Assembly: GCA_024741835.1 (NCBI GenBank)
Contig: JAENRP010000216.1
Span: 1 to 64,000 of the forward strand
Origin: Diplocarpon mali
Lineage: Eukaryota; Ascomycota; Leotiomycetes; Helotiales; Drepanopezizaceae
Direction: 5' to 3'
Length of the DNA: 64,000 nt
A program made the position numbers and the translations under genes. The stretch's first letter is position 1. Each line of letters begins with the position of its first letter. Below are positions 58,001-64,000 of the stretch, one piece after another. The notes beneath the pieces are model-generated. The model saw only the letters and a list, made by a program, of their open reading frames with translations. It had not been told where the DNA came from and did not search any database.

Positions 58001-59900
58001 CCGCTGCATCCTCACGTCTCTGGATCAATCTATGCTCGCAGACATGCTCGCCAGGCTATCAAACACCATTGCTGACGAGGATCCTGACGTTCAGACATTC
58101 TCAATGGAAATCTTGACAACGCTCAAGACTCTGATATGCAAGTTGGAATCCGGGGACCTTATGACGTTCCCGCAACTCTTCTGGACTACCTGTGCGTGCC
58201 TGGATACGATCAATGAGAGAGAATTCCTGGAAGCCTTGAACATGTTGGAAGAGCTTGTCGTAAAGCTCGATTTGTGTGACTCCCACGTCCGACGCCTCCT
58301 CGGTGAAGGCCGTCCCCTCAAATGGGAAGGGGCCTTCGAAGGTCTTCAGCCGTTGCTCCACAAGGGACTGCGGTCATCTGTGTGCCTCGACCTGACCCTG
58401 AAGACTTTGAACCAGATTGTCCAGCTTCCCAACGACGACTTGATCGGAGACGACAGCCGGCTGCTGTTTGCTGTGCTGGCCAATCTTCCCCGGTTCCTTC
58501 ACGCAATGGACCAGGAGACCATCGGTGCCGAGAGCACCAGTAGCGCGGTGATACTTGCTCAGGTTGCGGAAGCCCAGGGCTGCACCACCATCTCGAGAGC
58601 TTTGAGCGGGTTTGCGGCAGCCCGTTATCGCGCAAGCAAAGACTTCCTGGCCCAGCTGGTGTCGGCCATCCGTGAATCTTTCTTCCCCCATTGGGACCTG
58701 GGCAGTCTGACATTCCTCATGGGGCTTCTAACGAACAGTATCCCGTGGTTCAAACTCAAGACCATGCGGATTCTCTGCGCCATGATACCTCACATCGATA
58801 TGAGGAAGCCCGAGATCGCCTCACATGGCCCGGACTTGATCTCGCCTCTGCTGAGATTGCTCCAGACGGAATTTTGTATGGAGGCTCTTGAGGTGTTGGA
58901 CAACATCATGACCATGACGGGCACCTCGATGGACAAGCATCATTTGCGTATGAGCATGACCAGGTCATCGTCCAAGGCAATTCGAAAGGAGTACGAGCGA
59001 ACGCAAAGCTTATTTGGTATTCCCGAAGAATCAGGATGGTCCATTCCAATGCCGGCCAAGCATGCCGAAACGACGAGGCTGAATGTCCACGCCGTATTCT
59101 ACATGTGTCAGAACACCGAGAACATGGACCCGGAGACTGCACCCACACCAGATGTCGAGTTTCATGTCGATGACTTCCAATATGGGTACTACCCATCGGC
59201 CGAGAGGACCGAGACGATGATGTCGGATGAAGGGCGAGGAGACGGGCACATTGGAGACCTGGTGATGAAGCTCGACAGTCTCGACGGCTTCTTCGAGGAC
59301 AGTCTGCAAAGCCCTGCTAGTGATGGCAGATCCTCCCGGACGGTCACCGAAGCCGGGATCGCCGGCGAAGGCTTCGAATCCGAGGCCCAGTTGTATGACG
59401 AGCAAACCCTCCCCATTCTCCACCAATCACTTGCCAGCACGTCCAGCAACACGCCTTTCCAAAATGGATTCACGGATGTGCGGCCTCCGCCACTTCGAGA
59501 TCTCTCTTCCAACGCCATGAATCCCGGCGCATTCAGTCTCGACCCGAGCTCGAGACCGAGCACGCACTCCCGCTCCGTCACGTCTCCCTCGCCGCCAGCG
59601 TCCTCCCAAACCTACACCTCGGACGACGACTACACGGAGGAATTGTTCTCCGACGGTGACGACGAGCGAGCCGCCGCCTCTGGTGAAGGATCGTTCTTCC
59701 TCGAGAACATGATCAAGTCTCGCGTACAAGGCACGAGAAGCAGCGTGCGGCGCCTCACCGGCGGCCGATCGCGCGACCACGATCGCATGAGGGACAATCT
59801 CCGCCTCGAGAGGAGAGGATTGTCACAGCCCCCAAGATCGCCACGGGTCCCTAAGATTCCCAGTGCGTACAAAACAACTAGTCCGGGTGAGCCGATTTGA
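52013..59900 (+). CDS. TAO3: Cell morphogenesis protein Tao3/PAG1/Mor2 (Furry family)
   Basis: The largest gene here, about 2,570 residues. Secure exons are about 52089-52833, 52908-53138 and 53190-59900, with introns 52834-52907 and 53139-53189 joining LFTS-FIAQAEDK and VQLQQ-SKANFQ. The N-terminus is Ser/Pro-rich and disordered; the bulk is the helical-repeat Furry/Mor2 fold (MANWFLFSQLLGVMSGINFE, QALEVLLLPIAAKANTELNM, ITEFDTALGKDNGRLIHILE). The C-terminus is Ser/Pro- and Arg-rich. In yeasts this scaffold works in the RAM/MOR network with NDR kinase Cbk1/Orb6 at sites of polar growth. The start is uncertain: the frame of exon 52089 has no usable upstream ATG, and a short first exon from ATG 52013 (MSAAGTSR) with an unusual GTCTAG donor is my best guess. 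Confidence 0.92.
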
Positions 59901-62643
59901 ACTGCGGACACGACGATTCTTACATTATGATGCCATTTATGCAACGGAAGCTAATCTTCACATATGTTTTGATATTTGGATATGGTGGGAATTTCGAGAC
60001 TGGGGTCTTCAGTGTTTTTGTATCAGGACCATTTACTTACAGCATATGGAGGAGGGCCGTCCGTACTGTCATCATTTTTAATATCTGTGTTTCGAGATGT
60101 GATGGTTGTATATGAGTGTAGCTATAGAAGCAGTCGAATCATATGACTGGTCCCGGCTTCTTGCCACCGATTTATGAAGTGTCGTTGCGGTGTCATTATC
60201 CCCGACGGCAAATTGGTCTTTGGCCATCCTCATACATATCTGCGACCATACTTCCACACTCCTGCCGTCGCATAGCATCTGCATTGACATGGGTGGGAGC
60301 TTGGTGGCCTCCCCCCGCCTCACCGTCGCTTCAGCCACAGGTGTATTCACCGTCAACCTCGCCGGCGCAGCCCCGACCGCACGCCTTCCCATCACAGCAC
60401 ATGTGACTAAAGAGACGCATCATCTTGAACAACCAGTGGACGCGCTGGCTCAACGGTCACGCAACGCCCCTATCGCGGGCTAAGTTGGTAGCAACGCGTA
60501 GGGTAAACTCCCGTGATCGGCTCCAGGCAGCCCACCGAGCCGCGCACGCCCATCTCCCCGACGCTCAACCAGCGCGACGACAGAGCTGCACCCGGCCGGA
60601 CCTACAGCAGTCTATCCGGAGACGACGGAGCGTGTGTCTGCCTCGCACATTTCCAAGATCATTCCTCGCTCGCACCGGATGTTATATCTCTGGGACGAGA
60701 TCCTACCACCGAAGTCAGACTGGAGCGTACTGCGGAAGCACGATCACCGTGCATCGCCTCGAGCTCGGAATCCGTCCCAGCAGCCGCGGCACCCCTGGTC
60801 TCGAGGAGGTCCGGTCTGCCGGGCTGGGAAGCGTGGCCTCCTCGCGGTCTTCTCTGGTCTCCGTGTCGTTCTCCTCGAGCACTTCGAGTCGCCTCCCCGG
60901 GGTCGGTTTCCGCGCGCGGCGTCGTGGCAGAGCGTCTGGCAGGTTGTGGAAATCTCATGGGCTTTGGTCAGTGGATAGACTCCATCGTTGAATGACTTTC
61001 GTACCTGGTTAAGCCTACTCATCGGATATGTTTAGCGATGCGCTTCAGCAGCGGGAGAGATTATAAAACGTTATGTTTTGTGGTCAGAAGGGGCAAGTGG
61101 ATCATGTCAGTTGGCTCGTACTGCACGCTGCGCAGGCTGGGTCTCCGAGACGTGGGCAACACCTGATCATTCAGCAGGGTACACGTGCGAAAGGACTGCT
61201 CCGTAAACGTGGTCCCCACGGCATGGATGACAAGTTATGAGCACTGTGGTGGATTCTCCTGCAGGTAGTTTAGGGGCACGAGTCACGTGGTCATGGTCGA
61301 TTGTTGACAGTGCAACCAATTAACCGAGCGCCTTCGCAACGGGACCTCGGGTAGGAGTTACTGGGCGGTTTGATGGCAGCAGCGGGCTCACGGTAGCGAG
61401 TCTGATGTCAGTTCTTGGTTCGAATGTAATCTAGACAGGACTCAGGTGCCGCCATTCAATCTTCGAATACAGCCATGTACGGCACCGCGGGTCGAGTATC
61501 AGATGCCGACCGCAAATTGTCTCGCCTTCTCTCACTAGGATTCTCCTAAGCGTCCGCCTGTCTTGCACATCCACGTCTTGCCTCTCCCCAGCCATCGCTG
61601 CTACTCTAGGACAAGGTTGGCGTCGACTACATGGCACCAGCCATGTCTCCGTGCAGGGGCAAGTGTTGGGCACGCCGCCCAGTTGCGCCAGTCTGCTCTG
61701 GAGGGCTTTGACGAAGGCAGTGTGCCAAACGCTACCCCCTACAGCTCCGCGCATTTCACTGCGTCGCCGAAGCGCCTGTACTGGTTCGCAGGACTCATAT
61801 TCCACCTTTGCAATGCCACGTCCGCGGAATGCCCTCGTTCTACCGGTCGACAGGTGCACGCCCACTCCCTGGCATGCGGTGATGACGTGGAAGGCCCCCG
61901 ACACCCTTCGGATGGATGCCTCCACAAGGCATTTCCACCCAACCCACGCACGTGCCGGAGTCTCTCAACGTGCCACACACGCACCTGGTCACTTGCGAAA
62001 CGGCGCGCCTCTCGCTCTTATAACAAGCGCGCGAGGCACCATGCTGCCCGGCCACCAGTACATCATGAAGAGCATCCTCCTTGACGAGCCTGACCGCTCC
62101 AACGTGACCCGACAACAGTCCGAGAAACCGAAGCGCCTGAACCCCGCGACGGGACGTACGAGGTCTGAGACCGACGGCCGGCCTGGTGGCTCTATGTTGG
62201 ATCCCGGCCCGGCATGTTCTTGGTCAGTCTGGGGGAGAGGAAGTGGGAGAGTTGGTGTACCGCGGTCGCCTGGTTCGATGTTCGCGGAGTTGGCCACCGA
62301 GGCGCGAGTTGGGATGATCTACACCGTGGAGCGATTGAGTGGCACCAGAGGACGAGGGGTCGAGCAGCGTCTAAGCATTGCATATTTGCTCGGGCCCTCA
62401 GTAGAGGCAGCTATATACTATATCCTGTATCCCATCCTGTAGCATACAAGTTTGGTCCGCCGACAGCCAACGCCCGTGCCAAATACGTCTCCCCAGAATC
62501 GGAATTGGGGTGCTGAGCGGCAGCATCGGCTTTCCGCAGGGCACGTCCCACGCGACAGAGAGTTGCAGTCAGTACGTGGGGGAAGACAGGACGGCAATCT
62601 TCCACCTCTTCCCCTGGCCAGCTGGCCAGCGTCGGCCTCGTCT
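59901..62643. other. 2.7-kb gene-poor region
   Basis: No supported gene. Plus-strand ORFs at 60513-60995 (160 residues) and 61651-62442 (263 residues) are open but compete with equally open frames on the same stretch and show no domain, signal peptide or convincing splice sites. Confidence 0.4.
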
Positions 62644-62949
62644 CTACTCATTGCAGCAGTAAAAGTCGCACTCGGCGATCTGCGAGAGTCAGCATCCTGG
62701 GTACCATCCGGGGCAGTCGGGTTTGGCGACACTGACCAGCTGGGACTCCGGGTTGATGATGTTGTTCGGCCCGATGTATGCCGGGTAGCCCTTGTCTCGG
62801 CAATCTCTCTTGGCCGCCTCGGACAGGCCGTCGCAGGTGTAGAGGGCCTGCACTCTGATGGGGTTGTAGGTCAGCTTCTGCGCACACGTCTGCTCGGCGG
62901 CGACGAGCGCGGCGGCGCCGAGGGCGACGAGGAGCGGCGCGAGCTGCAT
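62644..62949 (-). CDS. Small secreted six-cysteine protein (effector-like)
   Basis: The start is MQLAPLLVALGAAALVAAEQ, a clear signal peptide with likely cleavage near residue 18. If unspliced, the frame ends at 62689 with 87 residues and five Cys. An intron 62736-62680 (57 nt, GTCAGT donor, TGCTGAC branch sequence, CGCAG acceptor) fits well and gives 82 residues ending AECDFYCCNE, with six Cys at 22, 39, 50, 75, 79 and 80, all in the mature part. Mature size is about 64 residues. The even Cys number and paired CC near the end suggest a disulfide-bonded secreted protein. I do not recognise the family; effector, antimicrobial or surface roles are only possibilities. Upstream on its coding strand lies a long CT-rich tract, common in fungal promoters. 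Confidence 0.65.
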
Positions 62950-63073
62950 CGTGGATCGTGGATCGGTCGGGAGGCGAGGGGCGGCTGCGGGAAGCTGGCG
63001 CGGAGGCGGCTGTCTCTTGGTTGGCTTCACAAGGTGTGAGTGTATTCTGGTTTGGGTTGTAGATGATTCTGAN

Positions 63074-63145
63074 GGGGGGGGGCAAGAGAGAGAAGGAGAG
63101 AGAGAAGGAGAGAGAGAAGAGAGAGAGAAGAGAGAGAGGGAGAGA
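63074..63145. repeat. G run and GA-rich microsatellite
   Basis: An ambiguous N at 63073 is followed by a G run and a long AGAGAG/AAGGAG tract, which reads as a CT-rich promoter-like tract for the secreted protein on the minus strand. Confidence 0.9.
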
Positions 63146-63525
63146 ACCAAGTACTCGAGGGCTATGGCAAGGCCGTCAAGTGTCCCTGAGATTCACTCTC
63201 GTCATCTGCCTTATATGTGACCCCAACACCACCTCCCTACCGCTGCGGCTGCTCGGCGCGACAGGGACTTGGGCGACGCTCTTCGTCTCAGCCGAGCGGT
63301 GGTACTCGACGATACTTTGCCGAGCCGTCGCGTGCGGATGCCCTCGGCACGGTCGGTTTGTTTACATGTCGCCAAGGGCAATCTGATACTCCCCCCGCCC
63401 ATTACGTCAGATGTGCAATGTGTCTGGTGGGGGCCTGAGCCGGGCTGTGTACGAGGGGCGAGACGACAGGTTTCACGCGACCTGGGGGAGGTCTCGTACC
63501 GCGCTCGTACGGAGTAGAGCAGAAC

Positions 63526-63656
63526 ATGTACATGTACATGTATATATATATATATATACATATGTACATATATACACATGTACATACATACATATATACA
63601 CATATATACATACATATACATACATATATACATACATACATACATACATACATACA

Positions 63657-63690
<34 letters not shown>

Positions 63691-63712
63691 CATACATATA
63701 TACACATATTAT
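63526..63712. repeat. Long (TACA/TATA)n microsatellite
   Basis: About 190 bp of TACATA-type units, including roughly 20 CATA units in a row. All the Tyr/Ile/His- or Met/Cys-rich ORFs over it are artefacts of the repeat. Confidence 0.95.
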
Positions 63713-64000
63713 GCATACATATACTGTAAATACCCATCGGAACGGTCGTGATGTAGTTCCCCCTTTCACATACAGCTGGGGAATATGCAGTCACTCCCGC
63801 GCGTTGTCTATTACCCCATACTGACCAGGGGCCCTAGAAATCCGAACTTGGGTAGATTATGATTCGTACTATTTCGAGCAACACTGAGTGATAACTGTTC
63901 CTAGACGATAAAAAGTAGCATGATGCTCGTCCGTCGCCGACCGGGTCCAGTTACGCATAGAGTGCCAGGATCCGTCTTGCATCCTCGTTGGCCAGGAAAA
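63713..64000. other. Right end, no feature seen
   Basis: About 290 bp to the window edge with no gene evident. 62950-63525 also holds no gene apart from the GA tract. Confidence 0.5.

Noticed and set aside
61651..62442. 263-residue ORF
   Set aside because: No family, and composition is unlike the supported proteins of this window.
63402..63824. Tyr/Ile/His-rich and Met/Cys-rich ORFs
   Set aside because: Direct translations of the TACA microsatellite.

Overview
The window looks like nuclear DNA of a filamentous ascomycete fungus (Pezizomycotina). Almost every gene reconstructs cleanly only after removing short introns (mostly 46-114 nt, GT/AG, with donors such as GTAAGT, GTGAGT or GTATGA). 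The best-recognised proteins are eukaryotic housekeeping proteins with fungal architecture (NMD3, RPN1, RIO2, MLH1, NADPH-P450 reductase, Tao3/PAG1). Intergenic regions are long, and a degraded retroelement carries RIP-like CAG-to-TAG stops. The class cannot be fixed from the sequence alone.

Layout. 0-7 kb: 3' end of a Pro/Tyr-rich glycine-zipper gene, the RQT4/TRIP4-like zinc-finger protein, a decayed class V aminotransferase, a hypothetical gene and a secreted DJ-1/PfpI-like protein. 7-10 kb: no supported gene. 10-21 kb: zinc alcohol dehydrogenase, HRI-type eIF2-alpha kinase, a conserved-looking unknown protein, a TauD-type dioxygenase and NMD3. 21-28 kb: one small hypothetical gene, a mostly empty stretch, then a divergent pair of MATE transporter and DUF202 membrane protein. 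28.7-31.8 kb: relic of a GMC oxidoreductase with its 5' end missing, followed by the remnant of a gag gene with a possible short LTR. 32.6-42.4 kb: MLH1, RPN1, RIO2 and a two-RRM RNA-binding protein. 42.4-47 kb: gene-poor, partly very GC-rich. 47-60 kb: NADPH-cytochrome P450 reductase and the very large cell-morphogenesis gene Tao3/PAG1. 60-64 kb: gene-poor, with one small secreted six-cysteine protein and long microsatellites.

The genes do not form one pathway. Several belong to broad translation and proteostasis functions: ribosome-quality control (RQT4), 60S export (NMD3), 40S maturation (RIO2), eIF2 stress signalling (HRI-like kinase) and proteasome (RPN1). I see no biosynthetic cluster, CRISPR array, tRNA or rRNA. 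The points most worth a second look are the spliced six-cysteine secreted protein, the aminotransferase relic that has lost its PLP lysine, and the GMC relic beside the RIP-like gag fragment. I did not find convincing evidence of a new multi-gene system.
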